A stretch of DNA of 64,000 nt from positions 744,001-808,000 of the forward strand of contig NZ_CANLAG010000001.1 of the NCBI RefSeq assembly GCF_947488715.1, read 5' to 3'. The notes under the pieces were generated by a model, which did no database searches, was not told where the DNA came from, and saw nothing but the letters and a program-made list of their open reading frames with translations. Numbering within the stretch: position 1 is the first letter of the stretch; the number at the start of each line of letters is the position of its first letter. Positions 35,149 to 44,572 of this stretch are shown piece by piece. Source of the stretch: an uncultured Tateyamaria sp. (GTDB lineage: Bacteria; Pseudomonadota; Alphaproteobacteria; Rhodobacterales; Rhodobacteraceae). Position numbers and translations under genes: made by a program.

Positions 35149-35784
35149 ATGCTGCGTTACGTCTATGCCTCTGATCTGGCCGACTACCCGAAACTTGCCC
35201 GCACGATGTTCCGTGACCGCGCCGATCAATTCAAAACCCGCCTGGGTTGGGATGTTGCGATCGACGCCGATGGGTACGAACGCGACGAATATGACGACCT
35301 GAACCCGCTCTATGTAATCTGGGAAGAACCCGATGGCAGCCATGGTGGCTCCATGCGCTTTTTGCCCACCACGGGTCGCACGATGGTGAACGAACACTTT
35401 GGCGACCTGATTTCCGGCCCCATCACCAGCCCCGTCATTTGGGAATGCACCCGGTTCTGCCTGACCCGCGGCGCAGGCAGCCACGTCGCTGCGGCGCTGA
35501 TGCTTGGCGGTGGCGAGATTATGCAGAATTTCGGCGTTGAGCATTTCGTCGGCGTGTTTGATGCCCGCATGGTCCGGATCTATCGCCTGATCGGATCTTC
35601 GCCCGAGGTTCTGGGCAGCGCCGGCACCGGCCGTGACCAGATCAGTGTCGGCTTGTGGCACTTCGATGACAGCGCCGCCGCCAAAGTGGCAGAACGCGCA
35701 GGCGTGCCGCTCGACCGCTCGCGCCAGTGGTTCGACCGCGCCTTTGGCACACAAACCGCTACCGCCTTTGCCCGCAGCGCCTAA
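35149..35784 (+). CDS. luxI: Acyl-homoserine-lactone synthase (LuxI type)
   Basis: This 211-residue autoinducer synthase makes N-acyl-homoserine lactones from S-adenosylmethionine and an acyl carrier. The invariant LuxI residues are present: Arg24, Phe28 and Trp34 (FRDRADQF ... RLGW), Asp49/Asp50 in EYDDLNP, Arg70 in GGSMRFLPT, Phe84, Glu99 and Arg102 in WECTRF. AAGGAG lies 7 nt before the chosen ATG. It is 113 bp after luxR. The acyl chain length cannot be read from the sequence. Confidence 0.94.
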   Translation: MLRYVYASDLADYPKLARTMFRDRADQFKTRLGWDVAIDADGYERDEYDDLNPLYVIWEEPDGSHGGSMRFLPTTGRTMVNEHFGDLISGPITSPVIWECTRFCLTRGAGSHVAAALMLGGGEIMQNFGVEHFVGVFDARMVRIYRLIGSSPEVLGSAGTGRDQISVGLWHFDDSAAAKVAERAGVPLDRSRQWFDRAFGTQTATAFARSA

Positions 35785-35825
35785 ACCCGCTGGTCCATGG
35801 CGTAGCCCGCATATAGGGTCGCGCC

Positions 35826-37355
35826 ATGACCACAGCCCTTGCCCTCTCCGACGATCAGGCCAACGCGTTCGACGCGGTGACCGACCTGCTGCGCGGGGCG
35901 GGCATCGACCTGGACGATGCGCTGCTGACGCCGCCCAAATCGTCAACCGCATCGGTCATGGCGATCACGGGCAAGGCGGGATCGGGCAAAACGCTGCTGC
36001 TGTCTGAACTCTACAAGGCACTCGAGGGCGCAGGCGTCGAAGTGGTGTCCGGCGACTACGAATCGCGCAAGCGCCGCGACAAACGCACCCTCGCCATCCT
36101 GGCCCCCACGAACAAGGCCGCATCGGTTCTGCGTTTTCGCGGTGTGCCCGCGACAACCATCCACCGCATCCTCTACACGCCGGTCTATGACCCCGAATAC
36201 GAACGCATCGCTGAATGGCTGGCAGGCAACGGCGACCGCCCCGAGATCGAAGGGCTGACCGATCTGGCCCTGGACCGGGCCTTTGCCTTTTACCAGAACA
36301 ACAAATCCATCCCCGGCGCGCTGGCCGCTGCCGGATTGCGGGGCAGTGACTTTATCACCGGCTGGAAACGTCGCGAGGAACCACTGGATGTGGGGTTCAT
36401 CGACGAAGCGTCGATGCTGGACGACAAACAGTTCGAAGACCTCAAAGAGATTTTCCCGACGCTTCTGTTGTTTGGTGACCCCGCACAGCTCGCACCCGTC
36501 AACCAATCCGGCACCATGGTGTTCGAAAAACTGCCCGAACGGCGGGTGCTGAACCTCAACCGCATCCACAGGCAAGAGGCCGACAACCCGATCCTTGATC
36601 TGGCGCACGCGCTGGCCGACCCACAGGTCGATTTCTATGCCTTCGAGCGGATGGTCGAAGAGGCGGCCAAACGCGATGAACGTGTCGTCTGGGGCCAACG
36701 GGTCGAGGTTGATCTGATGGCCCGCAGCCCGGTCCTTGTCTGGCGCAACGCCACCCGCATCCGTCTGATCAACGCCTTCCGCGCCGTCCACGGCGCGCCA
36801 GAGGATCGCCTGCTTGAGGGCGAGCCACTGATCTGCGACGGGCTGGAACTGCCGCTCAAACACCGCAAGAAACGCCTCGACCTAGAGGCCCGTGGCCTGA
36901 TCAAGGGCGCGCAGGTGATCTTTCTGGGTGAGGGCCGTAAACCGGGCTTTTCGCGCCTGCACGTGATGGGCGCCGAAGATCCGCAAGTCTCCGCAGCCTC
37001 TATCGTCAAAATCGAAAAGCCGGACGAAGAAGAGCCGTTCATCCCCTTTGCCGCGCGCATGGGGGCCACGTTCCTGCATGGTGCTGCCGTGACCATTCAC
37101 AAGGCGCAAGGCAGCCAATGGGACACGGTGCAGGTCTTTGCCCCCGACCTCTACACCGCCGCCCGCATGGGCCGCAGTGAGGCGGGGCAGCCGCTGTGGA
37201 AACGTCTGGCCTATGTGGCCATCACCCGCGCCCAGGAACGGCTGATCTGGGTGGTGCGCAACCGGCTGTCCAAACCCACTGGCCCGCTCAGCGTGGATGA
37301 CCTGCGCAGCACGCCTGCCGCAACGCTGACGCTTGAGGTTGAGACCGACCCGTAA
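35826..37355 (+). CDS. RecD-like ATP-dependent DNA helicase
   Basis: This 509-residue superfamily 1B helicase related to RecD and Dda has Walker A GKAGSGKT (49-56), Walker B FIDEASML, motif III GDPAQLAPV, and the C-terminal motifs TIHKAQGSQWD and YVAITRAQERL. It lacks the N-terminal RecBCD-interacting region of RecD, so it acts alone or with another partner. DNA unwinding in repair or replication restart is the family-based role. It starts 41 bp after luxI. Such helicases occur singly in many alphaproteobacteria. Confidence 0.85.
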   Translation: MTTALALSDDQANAFDAVTDLLRGAGIDLDDALLTPPKSSTASVMAITGKAGSGKTLLLSELYKALEGAGVEVVSGDYESRKRRDKRTLAILAPTNKAASVLRFRGVPATTIHRILYTPVYDPEYERIAEWLAGNGDRPEIEGLTDLALDRAFAFYQNNKSIPGALAAAGLRGSDFITGWKRREEPLDVGFIDEASMLDDKQFEDLKEIFPTLLLFGDPAQLAPVNQSGTMVFEKLPERRVLNLNRIHRQEADNPILDLAHALADPQVDFYAFERMVEEAAKRDERVVWGQRVEVDLMARSPVLVWRNATRIRLINAFRAVHGAPEDRLLEGEPLICDGLELPLKHRKKRLDLEARGLIKGAQVIFLGEGRKPGFSRLHVMGAEDPQVSAASIVKIEKPDEEEPFIPFAARMGATFLHGAAVTIHKAQGSQWDTVQVFAPDLYTAARMGRSEAGQPLWKRLAYVAITRAQERLIWVVRNRLSKPTGPLSVDDLRSTPAATLTLEVETDP

Positions 37356-37390
37356 GGTGTGCCTTTACAGCGCACCGCATGACGGCGATG

Positions 37391-38149
37391 TCAGTTCCGC
37401 AATAGGGAAAATGCCGCCGACGCGCTCCATCCGGCAAAGATCGCAATCGCCAGAGACATCAGCCCGTACAAAAACGGCTGATTGCGGCTCAGGCTATACA
37501 GCCAGCGTTCCAGGCCAACTTTGCGTACGTCGATCGCCGTCTGGTATTGATCCACAACAGCGCCGTCGCGGGTCAACAGGATACGCGTCTGATACGCCCC
37601 CTCTGTCAGCGCCGCAGGCAGCTTGATCCGGGTGCGAAACAGCGTGTCATCGTCCACAACAACCTGACCTTCCAACAGTTGGAACGCCTCCGCGTTTTCG
37701 CGGATGCGGATCAGCGCGTTGACATAGCCTGTGGCATCCAAAACCGTGGTTGGCGCGCTGATGGACTGGATCATGCTGGGCACGGAAACCTTGCGCAGGA
37801 TGTTCTCCCGCGTGCTCAACACGTCCTCCAGCGGGCCGCTGGTGGCAACGGCGTAATAGCTGGGCGCGGCTTCGATCTCGACCACGTCGGTGTTGACCCA
37901 GATGCCGAACCGGCGCTCTTTCTTGCGCACGGACACAGGCACGGGCGGGCCACTGATTGTGACGATGACGCCCATGTCACCCTCGGGCATCGGCGCATCG
38001 CGCTTGATCGCCCCAAAGACAAAAATTTCGGAGCCGTTGAAATTGGTGGTGATCGCCACTTCGCTCTGGCTCAGGCCAAGCACAACCTCTTCGGCGGCTG
38101 CGGCAGGCAGTGCGACAAGCAACAGGGCAAAGAGCCAGCGGATCATCAA
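37391..38149 (-). CDS. TIGR02186 family protein
   Basis: This 252-residue protein has a signal peptide (MMIRWLFALLLVALPAAAAEE), a large periplasmic beta-rich domain (SQSEVAITTNFNGSEIFVFG), and one C-terminal membrane segment (residues about 225-245). The order matches the TIGR02186 family, which is regularly encoded with a TauE/SafE transporter, as here: the two overlap by 4 bp. A role as periplasmic partner in sulfur-compound export or sensing is inferred from this pairing only. Confidence 0.85.
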   Translation of the reverse strand: MMIRWLFALLLVALPAAAAEEVVLGLSQSEVAITTNFNGSEIFVFGAIKRDAPMPEGDMGVIVTISGPPVPVSVRKKERRFGIWVNTDVVEIEAAPSYYAVATSGPLEDVLSTRENILRKVSVPSMIQSISAPTTVLDATGYVNALIRIRENAEAFQLLEGQVVVDDDTLFRTRIKLPAALTEGAYQTRILLTRDGAVVDQYQTAIDVRKVGLERWLYSLSRNQPFLYGLMSLAIAIFAGWSASAAFSLLRN

Positions 38150-39063
38150 TGCCCCTCCGCCGCGCCGATGGAATAAAGCTCTGACGGCATGACCAGTAGG
38201 TCAAAGGCCAGCTTGCCACAAACCGCCAGCACCATGATCGCCAGCAGGATGCGCAACTGTTCGGCCTTCATCTTCACGCCGATCCGCGTGCCGATCTGCG
38301 CGCCGATCACGCCACCGACCAGCAGCAGCACGGCCAGCACCACGTCCACGGTAAAGTTCGTCGTGGCGTGCAACATCGTGGTGAATGCGGTGACAAAGAT
38401 GATCTGGAACAGCGACGTGCCCACGACCACTTTGGTCGGCATGCCCAGCAAATAGATCATCGCGGGCACCATGATAAACCCGCCACCCACACCCATGATC
38501 GCCGCCAGAATACCGACCACGAGGCCGACCAAAAGCGGTGGAATCACAGAGATATAGAGGCCCGACACCCGGAACCGCATCTTGAACGGCAGCTTGTGGA
38601 TCCAGTTGTGTTTCTTGCGCTTGGGCACCGCGCCGCCCTTGGCGGTCTTGCGGATCGCGTTCAGGCTTTCGATGAACATTAGCCCACCGATCACACCAAG
38701 AAAGACGACATAGCAAAGCTTGACCAGCAGATCGACCTGGCCCAGTGACTTGAGGTAGTTGAAGACAAAGACACCCAACGCCGCGCCGACAAGGCCGCCA
38801 ATCAGCAGCACAACCCCCATCCTGAGGTCCACCGTCTTGCGCCTGAAATGCGCCAGCACACCGGAAAAGGACGAGGCGACGATCTGGTTGGCCTCAGTCG
38901 CCACCGCAACAGCGGGTGGGATGCCGATAAAGAACAGCAGCGGCGTCATCAAAAACCCGCCACCAACGCCAAACATGCCCGACAGAACGCCCACCATGCC
39001 GCCCAATCCCAAAAGCAGGAACGCGTTGACCGATACTTCGGCAATGGGCAGGTAAATTTGCAT
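38146..39063 (-). CDS. TauE/SafE family transporter with TIGR02186 partner
   Basis: This 305-residue TSUP-family protein has about eight to nine membrane segments. Repeated motifs are GGMVGVLSGMFGVGGGFLMTP in the first half and GILAAIMGVGGGFIMVPAM in the second. It is longer than the TauE protein at 14.8 kb because of a basic cytoplasmic loop (KRKKHNWIHKLPFKMRFR). It is likely an exporter of sulfite or an organosulfonate. It overlaps the TIGR02186 gene by 4 bp, and the pair forms an operon. Confidence 0.88.
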   Translation of the reverse strand: MQIYLPIAEVSVNAFLLLGLGGMVGVLSGMFGVGGGFLMTPLLFFIGIPPAVAVATEANQIVASSFSGVLAHFRRKTVDLRMGVVLLIGGLVGAALGVFVFNYLKSLGQVDLLVKLCYVVFLGVIGGLMFIESLNAIRKTAKGGAVPKRKKHNWIHKLPFKMRFRVSGLYISVIPPLLVGLVVGILAAIMGVGGGFIMVPAMIYLLGMPTKVVVGTSLFQIIFVTAFTTMLHATTNFTVDVVLAVLLLVGGVIGAQIGTRIGVKMKAEQLRILLAIMVLAVCGKLAFDLLVMPSELYSIGAAEGH

Positions 39064-39175
39064 GGTCCCTGTTAGGACAGCGTTGGAACCGAAATCAAGG
39101 TGTCATGCCGCCGCGCAGCGAACTGGCTCTAAGTTTCTCGGCAATCTGGACGGATATGGTTTGCCTTTGCTCGGG

Positions 39176-40150
39176 TCAGCGTTCCTTGACGTATGGCTCG
39201 CCCCCCGCACGGGGCGGAATGGCCTTGCCGACAAAGCCTGCGAGAATCACCACCGTCAGAATATAGGGCAGCGCATCCAACAGTTGCACCTGCACCTTGA
39301 AGCCAAGCGCGCCCTCGATGATGTCCGGCCGCAAGGCGATGGCCTGGAGATACCCAAAGAGTAGCGTGGCCCACAGCGCATGCCAGGGTCGCCACTTGGC
39401 AAAGATTAGTGCGGCCAGCGCGATGAACCCGCGCCCGGCGGTCATGTCCTTGACGAACCCGGCTTGCAGGCCGGTGGCCAGATAGGCCCCGGCAATCCCG
39501 CACAGGATCCCGCAAATGCCCACAGCGGCAAAGCGCAGGCCAATGACGCTGACGCCTGCCGTGTCGACGGCGGCGGGGTTTTCACCCACTGCGCGCAACC
39601 GCAGGCCAAAGCGCGTGCGGAACAGGATATACCAGGTCCCCGGAACGCAGAGCAGTGCCACATAGACCAGGATCGAATGGCCTGAAATCAGCTCGGCATA
39701 GATCGGCCCGAAAAATGGAACTGTGCTGAGGGTCTCGGCAAAGGGCAGGGTGATCGGCTCGAACCGCCCGCCGCCAATCAGCGACGGGGTGCGTCCACCT
39801 TGCCGGAACCAGTCCTGCGCAATCAGAACCGTCATACCCGCAGCGAGGAAATTGATAGCTACGCCCGAAATCAGCTGGTTGCCACGGAAGGTGATAGAGG
39901 CGAGGCCGTGCACTGCCGACAACATCAGCGATGCCCCGATCCCGGCCAGAAGCCCGATCCAGACATTGCCTGTCATCGCCGCAAGCGCGGCTGAGAAAAA
40001 GGCCGCAGCCAGCATCTTGCCTTCAAGGCCGATGTCAAAAATACCGCCCCTTTCGGAAAACAGCCCGGCAAGGCAAGCCAGCAGCAGCGGCGTGGCTAGA
40101 CGGACGGTGGAATCGAGGACCGACAGGTCAAAAAGTGCGAGGAAGTTCAT
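39176..40150 (-). CDS. BMP-type ABC transporter permease, second
   Basis: This 324-residue permease of the BPD_transp_2 family (NupQ/YufQ-like) has about eight to ten hydrophobic segments. The motif SERGGIFDIGLEGKMLAAAF is the EAA-like family signature, and ENPAAVDTAGVSVIGLRFAA matches nucleoside permeases. It overlaps the first permease by 4 bp. With that protein it should form the membrane channel for the BMP/Med-type importer. Confidence 0.9.
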   Translation of the reverse strand: MNFLALFDLSVLDSTVRLATPLLLACLAGLFSERGGIFDIGLEGKMLAAAFFSAALAAMTGNVWIGLLAGIGASLMLSAVHGLASITFRGNQLISGVAINFLAAGMTVLIAQDWFRQGGRTPSLIGGGRFEPITLPFAETLSTVPFFGPIYAELISGHSILVYVALLCVPGTWYILFRTRFGLRLRAVGENPAAVDTAGVSVIGLRFAAVGICGILCGIAGAYLATGLQAGFVKDMTAGRGFIALAALIFAKWRPWHALWATLLFGYLQAIALRPDIIEGALGFKVQVQLLDALPYILTVVILAGFVGKAIPPRAGGEPYVKER

Positions 40151-41244
40151 GCGGCACCTCCACGGCGTACGGCGAGGAAGATGCGTTCGAGCGGCATACG
40201 GACCATGTTGTCGAGCGCGCCGGTGAACAGGATAACCAGCGCCTGAATGACCACGATCAGCTCGCGTGGGATCGTCGTCCAGAGTGCGAGTTCTGCGCCC
40301 CCCTGATAGAGAAAGCCAAAGAGGATCGCGGCAAGGAAAACGCCAAACGGATGACTGCGGCCCATCAGGGCCACGGCGATGCCGATGAAACCGGCGCCTT
40401 CAACGGCGTTCAGGACCAGACGCTCTGCCTCGCCCATCACGTTGTTGATCGCCATCATGCCCGCCAGTGCGCCGGAGATCAGCATGGCGATCATGGTGAT
40501 GCGCACCGCGCCGATCCCGGCATAGCGCGCCGCGCGTTGCGATTTGCCATAGGACCGGATTTCAAGCCCAAGCGGTGTACGCCAGATCAGCAGCCAGACC
40601 AGAACGCAGGCGATCAACGCAATCAGCAGCGAGACATTTGCCGGTGCTGCTTTGGAAAAGGCGATGCCGAAGGGGGCCAACAGTTCATGCAGGTTGGGCA
40701 GGTGGACTGTTTCGGCAAACCGTGCCGTTGCCGGATCCATGCTGCCCGCAGGGCGCAACTGGTTGACCAGCATGTAGTTGAGGACGGCGGCGGCGATGAA
40801 GTTGAACATGATCGTGGTGATCACGATGTGGCTGCCGCGTTTTGCCTGTAGATAGGCGGGAATGGCGGCCCAAAGCGCGCCAAAGACCGCAGCACCTGCG
40901 GTGGCGGCCAGCAGGGCGACCGTCCAGTGGGGCCATGGGATAAAGAGCAGCACAAGCGCCACGCCAAGCCCGCCCAGCATCGCCTGACCCTCGCCACCGA
41001 TGTTGAAAAGACCCGCGTGGAACGCCACGGAGACGGCGAGGCCGGTGAACATGAAGTTGGTGGCGTAGTAGAGCGTGTAACCCCAACCATAGGTCGACCC
41101 CAACGCGCCGGTGACCATCAGGTTGACGGCGGCCACCGGGTCTTCGCCGATGGCGAGGATGACAAGCGCCGACAGGATGGCGGCGAGGATCAGTGAGATC
41201 AGCGGCACGAGGATGACCTCGGCCCATTTTGGCATCACGTCCAT
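40147..41244 (-). CDS. BMP-type ABC transporter permease, first
   Basis: This 365-residue permease of the same family (NupP/YufP-like) includes FHAGLFNIGGEGQAMLGGLG, the signature loop, and IRSYGKSQRAARYAGIGAVR. About ten hydrophobic segments are visible. It lies between the ATPase gene (109-bp gap with a small repeat at 41321-41350) and the second permease. Confidence 0.9.
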   Translation of the reverse strand: MDVMPKWAEVILVPLISLILAAILSALVILAIGEDPVAAVNLMVTGALGSTYGWGYTLYYATNFMFTGLAVSVAFHAGLFNIGGEGQAMLGGLGVALVLLFIPWPHWTVALLAATAGAAVFGALWAAIPAYLQAKRGSHIVITTIMFNFIAAAVLNYMLVNQLRPAGSMDPATARFAETVHLPNLHELLAPFGIAFSKAAPANVSLLIALIACVLVWLLIWRTPLGLEIRSYGKSQRAARYAGIGAVRITMIAMLISGALAGMMAINNVMGEAERLVLNAVEGAGFIGIAVALMGRSHPFGVFLAAILFGFLYQGGAELALWTTIPRELIVVIQALVILFTGALDNMVRMPLERIFLAVRRGGAA

Positions 41245-41320
41245 GGTTTGCTTTCGTTCTCTGAATGTGTGCTGCGCACGCGCGATGTTTCAGGGGGTTT
41301 CACCCCCGTCGCTTGCGCGA

Positions 41321-41350
41321 CTCCCCCAAGGTATTTTGGGCGAAAGGAAG
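41321..41350. repeat. Short intergenic repeat, copy 2
   Basis: CTCCCCCAAGGTATTTTGGG followed by CGAAAGGAAG, similar to 629-657. Two small hairpins lie beside it (GGGGGTTTCACCCCC at 41293-41307 and GTCGCTTGCGCGAC at 41308-41321). It sits between two genes of the BMP transporter operon. Confidence 0.45.
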
Positions 41351-41353
41351 AGA

Positions 41354-42874
41354 TCATGACGCCACCCCGGCCATCAGCAGGCCCAGTTCCTTTTCGTCGG
41401 TCTGGGTGGATTGGCGTTCGCCCATGACTTGTCCGTCGAACATGACGGCGACGCGGTCGGCGAGGGACAGGATTTCCTCGAGCTCGACCGAGACCAATAG
41501 GATGGCTTTGCCCTGATCCCGCAGGGCGACGATTTGCTGGTGGATGAATTCGATGGCGCCGATATCAACGCCGCGTGTGGGTTGGCCGATCAGCAGGAGG
41601 TCTGGGTTGCGTTCGATCTCGCGGGCGAGGACGATTTTCTGTTGGTTGCCACCGGAGAAGTTCTTGGCCGCGAGGTGCGGGTGCGGGGGGCGGACGTCGA
41701 AGCGGTCCATCTTGGCCTGGGTGTCGGCCTTGATCGCGGCATTGTTGCTGAGCAACCCGGATTGGTAGCTGGCGTCGCGGTGATAGCCGAAGGCGGTGTT
41801 TTCCCAGGCGGAGAAGTCCATGATCAGGCCTTCGCGCTGGCGGTCTTCGGGAACGTGGGCGATGCCCTTGTCGCGGCGGGATCGTCCGTCGGAATGGCGG
41901 CCCGTGAGGTCGATGGGGTCGCCGTTCAGTGTCACGGTGCCCGTGGCGTCACCGTAGCCGCCGAGGACTTCGAGCAGTTCGGATTGGCCGTTGCCCGCCA
42001 CACCCGCGATGCCCAGGATTTCACCTGCGCGCACTTGCAAGTCGATGCCGCGCAGCCGTTCCACACCCTGTTCGTCGACCACGCGGAGGTTTTTGACGTC
42101 CAGCACCACATCGCCGGGGGTTGCGGGTGTTTTGTCGACGCGCAGCAGGACCTTGCGGCCCACCATGAGTTCTGCCAGTTCTTCGGGGCTGGTGTCGGCG
42201 GTTTTGACCGTGGCCGTCATCTCGCCGCGGCGCATCACGCTGACAGTGTCGGTTGTGTCCATGATCTCGCGCAGCTTGTGGGTGATCAGGATGATGGTTT
42301 TGCCCTCTTCGCGCAGGCGGCCGAGGATGCGGAACAGCTGGTCCGCCTCGGCCGGGGTCAGCACGCCGGTGGGCTCGTCCAGGATCAGGATATCGGCCTG
42401 GCGGTAGAGCGCCTTGAGGATTTCGACCCGTTGCTGCATGCCGACGCCGATGTCTTCGATCAGCGCGTCGGGGTCGACGTTCAATTCGTATTCGGCGGCC
42501 AGATCAACCAGCGACTTGCGGGCCTTGGCGAGCGACGGTTTCAGGAACCCGCCGTCTTCGGCGCCGAGGATGATGTTCTCCAGCACCGTAAAATTTTCGA
42601 CCAGTTTGAAGTGCTGGAACACCATGCCGATGCCTGCGGCAATCGCGGCCTGGCTGTCGGGGATGTCGGTGCGGGTGCCGGAGATAAAGATCTCGCCCGC
42701 GTCGGCCTTGTAGAAACCATAGAGGATCGACATCAGCGTCGATTTGCCTGCGCCGTTTTCGCCGATGATGCCGTGGATCGTGCCGGGCATCACGCGGATC
42801 GAGATGTCCTTGTTGGCCTGGACAGGGCCAAAGGCCTTGGAAATGCCTTTGAGCTCAATCGCGGGTGCGGTCAT
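41354..42874 (-). CDS. BMP-type ABC transporter ATPase (duplicated ATP-binding cassette)
   Basis: This 506-residue protein has two ABC cassettes in tandem, as in NupO/RbsA-type ATPases. The first has Walker A GENGAGKST, and ILDEPTGVLTPAEADQ as Walker B. The second has the signature FSGGNQQKIVLAREIERNPD and the typical QPTRGVDIGAIEFI. The ATG at 42874 is chosen because the open frame upstream lacks a ribosome site. It energises uptake through the two permeases downstream. Confidence 0.92.
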   Translation of the reverse strand: MTAPAIELKGISKAFGPVQANKDISIRVMPGTIHGIIGENGAGKSTLMSILYGFYKADAGEIFISGTRTDIPDSQAAIAAGIGMVFQHFKLVENFTVLENIILGAEDGGFLKPSLAKARKSLVDLAAEYELNVDPDALIEDIGVGMQQRVEILKALYRQADILILDEPTGVLTPAEADQLFRILGRLREEGKTIILITHKLREIMDTTDTVSVMRRGEMTATVKTADTSPEELAELMVGRKVLLRVDKTPATPGDVVLDVKNLRVVDEQGVERLRGIDLQVRAGEILGIAGVAGNGQSELLEVLGGYGDATGTVTLNGDPIDLTGRHSDGRSRRDKGIAHVPEDRQREGLIMDFSAWENTAFGYHRDASYQSGLLSNNAAIKADTQAKMDRFDVRPPHPHLAAKNFSGGNQQKIVLAREIERNPDLLLIGQPTRGVDIGAIEFIHQQIVALRDQGKAILLVSVELEEILSLADRVAVMFDGQVMGERQSTQTDEKELGLLMAGVAS

Positions 42875-42962
42875 GTTGGCGATCCTTGGGCGCGGAGGTG
42901 TCGTGCAGAAACTGGGCCGCAACGGTGTTACCCGCGCGGCCCAGATTGTTGTGGTGCCGGTC

Positions 42963-43958
42963 TTAGAAGTTCAGAACCGGGCAGCTGTCGTCGGACATGT
43001 AGTCATGCACAGCCAGTTCGCCGCTGGCGATCTTGTCGGCGGCATCATCCACTGCATTGCGCATGGAATCGCTGACCAGCTCGGCATTGTGCTCGTCCAG
43101 GGCATAGCCCACGCCGCCGTTTGCCAGACCCATCACCTGGAACCCGGTTTCCATGTCGACACCGTCAGAAAAGGCCGAGAACACGGCGTTGTCGACGCGC
43201 TTCATCATGGATGTCAGGACTTTGCCCGAGTGCAGATAGTTCTGGTTGCTGTCGACGCCGATGGACAGGATGCCCTCGTCAGCAGCAGTTTGCAGAACAC
43301 CCACGCCGGTGCCACCTGCGGCTGCATAAACCACATCAGCGCCCTGGCTGATCTGCGCCTTGGTCAGCTCGGAACCCTTCACGGGGTCGTTCCATGCGGA
43401 GGGTGTTGTGCCGGTCATGTTGGCCACAACAGTCGCGTCGCCATTCACGGCCTTCACGCCCTGCGCATAACCACAGGCAAATTTGCGGATCAGCGGGATG
43501 TCCATGCCGCCGATAAAGCCGACGGTGCCGGATTTCGACGCTTTGGCCGCCATCATGCCCACGAGGTACGAACCCTCATGCTCGTTGAACACCACGGACC
43601 GCACGTTGGGTGCGTCCACGACCATGTCGATGATGGTGAATTTGGTGTCGGGATAGTCCGCAGCCACCTGACCCAGCGCGTCAGCAAAGGCAAAGCCAGC
43701 CATGACGATGGGGTTTGCACCCGCTTCGGCAAAGCGGCGCAGGGCCTGCTCGCGTTGTGCTTCGGATTGCAGTTCGATCTCGCGGAACGTGCCGCCTGTC
43801 TCGTCTGCCCACCGCTTGGCACCGTTGAACGCCGCTTCGTTAAAGGATTTGTCGAACTTGCCGCCAAGGTCAAAGATCAGCGCAGGATCGGCCAGCGCGG
43901 CACCGGCCGACAGGGCCAGAGCGGCGGTCGCGCCGAGGAATTTCTGCATCAGGGTCAT
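42963..43958 (-). CDS. BMP family substrate-binding protein
   Basis: This 331-residue periplasmic binding protein of the BMP/Med (PnrA) family has a signal peptide (TLMQKFLGATAALALSAGA, cleaved near ALADPAL). Motifs are FDLGGKFDKSFNEAA, typical of the family, and GFIGGMDIPLIRKFACGY in the hinge region. Characterised members bind purine or other nucleosides, and some alphaproteobacterial ones bind autoinducer-like or other ligands, so the substrate here is an inference. It leads the importer operon, 88 bp before the ATPase gene. Confidence 0.9.
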   Translation of the reverse strand: MTLMQKFLGATAALALSAGAALADPALIFDLGGKFDKSFNEAAFNGAKRWADETGGTFREIELQSEAQREQALRRFAEAGANPIVMAGFAFADALGQVAADYPDTKFTIIDMVVDAPNVRSVVFNEHEGSYLVGMMAAKASKSGTVGFIGGMDIPLIRKFACGYAQGVKAVNGDATVVANMTGTTPSAWNDPVKGSELTKAQISQGADVVYAAAGGTGVGVLQTAADEGILSIGVDSNQNYLHSGKVLTSMMKRVDNAVFSAFSDGVDMETGFQVMGLANGGVGYALDEHNAELVSDSMRNAVDDAADKIASGELAVHDYMSDDSCPVLNF

Positions 43959-44149
43959 GGTGTCATTTCTCCCAGTTGTCATGGTTGGGGCAGCAGCAGC
44001 AGGGCTCCGCACGCCCGGGATCGCAGTGATCATACGGGATTAGGCCGCAGGGGCGGGGTGGGGTCAACCGCTTTTTGACCATTTGGGCAAGGGTTTTGCC
44101 CATGGACGCAAGGGCAAGCTGAACGGTTGTGCGGGGTGGGGCGGATTCT

Positions 44150-44572
44150 TCAGGATGGCACGGCGCGCAAGGCCGCTCGCAACACCAACGCATCGGCACG
44201 ACCCTGCGGTCGCGCATAGTAACCGGTCCGCCGCGCCACCTCGACAAACCCACACCGGGCATAAAGCGCGCAGGCCCGGACATTGTCATGGGCCACTTCC
44301 AGAAACGCAGTGTCGGCCAAAGCGCGCGCCGCTTGCATCCAGTCCTGCATCAACGCGGCTCCGATGCCGTGTCCCTGACGGTCCGGCGACACGGCTATGG
44401 CCAACAGCTCGGCCTCACCCGCCACCGCACGCCACAGGGCAAACCCCGCCGCATCCTGCGCAGTCAGATAGGTGTTTGGCGATGCGATCAAATCCGCAAT
44501 CTCGGATGCGGTCCAGGGTCGCCCGTCCGCAAAGGCGGCGGCATGAATGGCGGCGGCCGTCTCTGGCGTCAC
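44150..44572 (-). CDS. rimI: Ribosomal-protein-alanine acetyltransferase
   Basis: This 140-residue GNAT acetyltransferase has the acetyl-CoA pyrophosphate loop in AIAVSPDRQGHGIGAALM and a C-terminal ALYARCGFVEVARRTGYY, typical of RimI. The start is a GTG that overlaps the tsaB stop (GTGA); the longer ATG start would run deep into tsaB. The tsaB-rimI order is common in alphaproteobacteria. It probably acetylates the N-terminal Ala of ribosomal protein S18. Confidence 0.85.
   Translation of the reverse strand: MTPETAAAIHAAAFADGRPWTASEIADLIASPNTYLTAQDAAGFALWRAVAGEAELLAIAVSPDRQGHGIGAALMQDWMQAARALADTAFLEVAHDNVRACALYARCGFVEVARRTGYYARPQGRADALVLRAALRAVPS

Noticed and set aside
40813-40825. GTGATCAC inside a permease gene
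   Set aside because: A single copy within coding sequence, without the 21-bp partner; likely chance.
41534-43075. A 513-codon plus-strand frame opposite the ABC ATPase
   Set aside because: Antisense to a gene with clear ABC motifs; no motif in its own translation.
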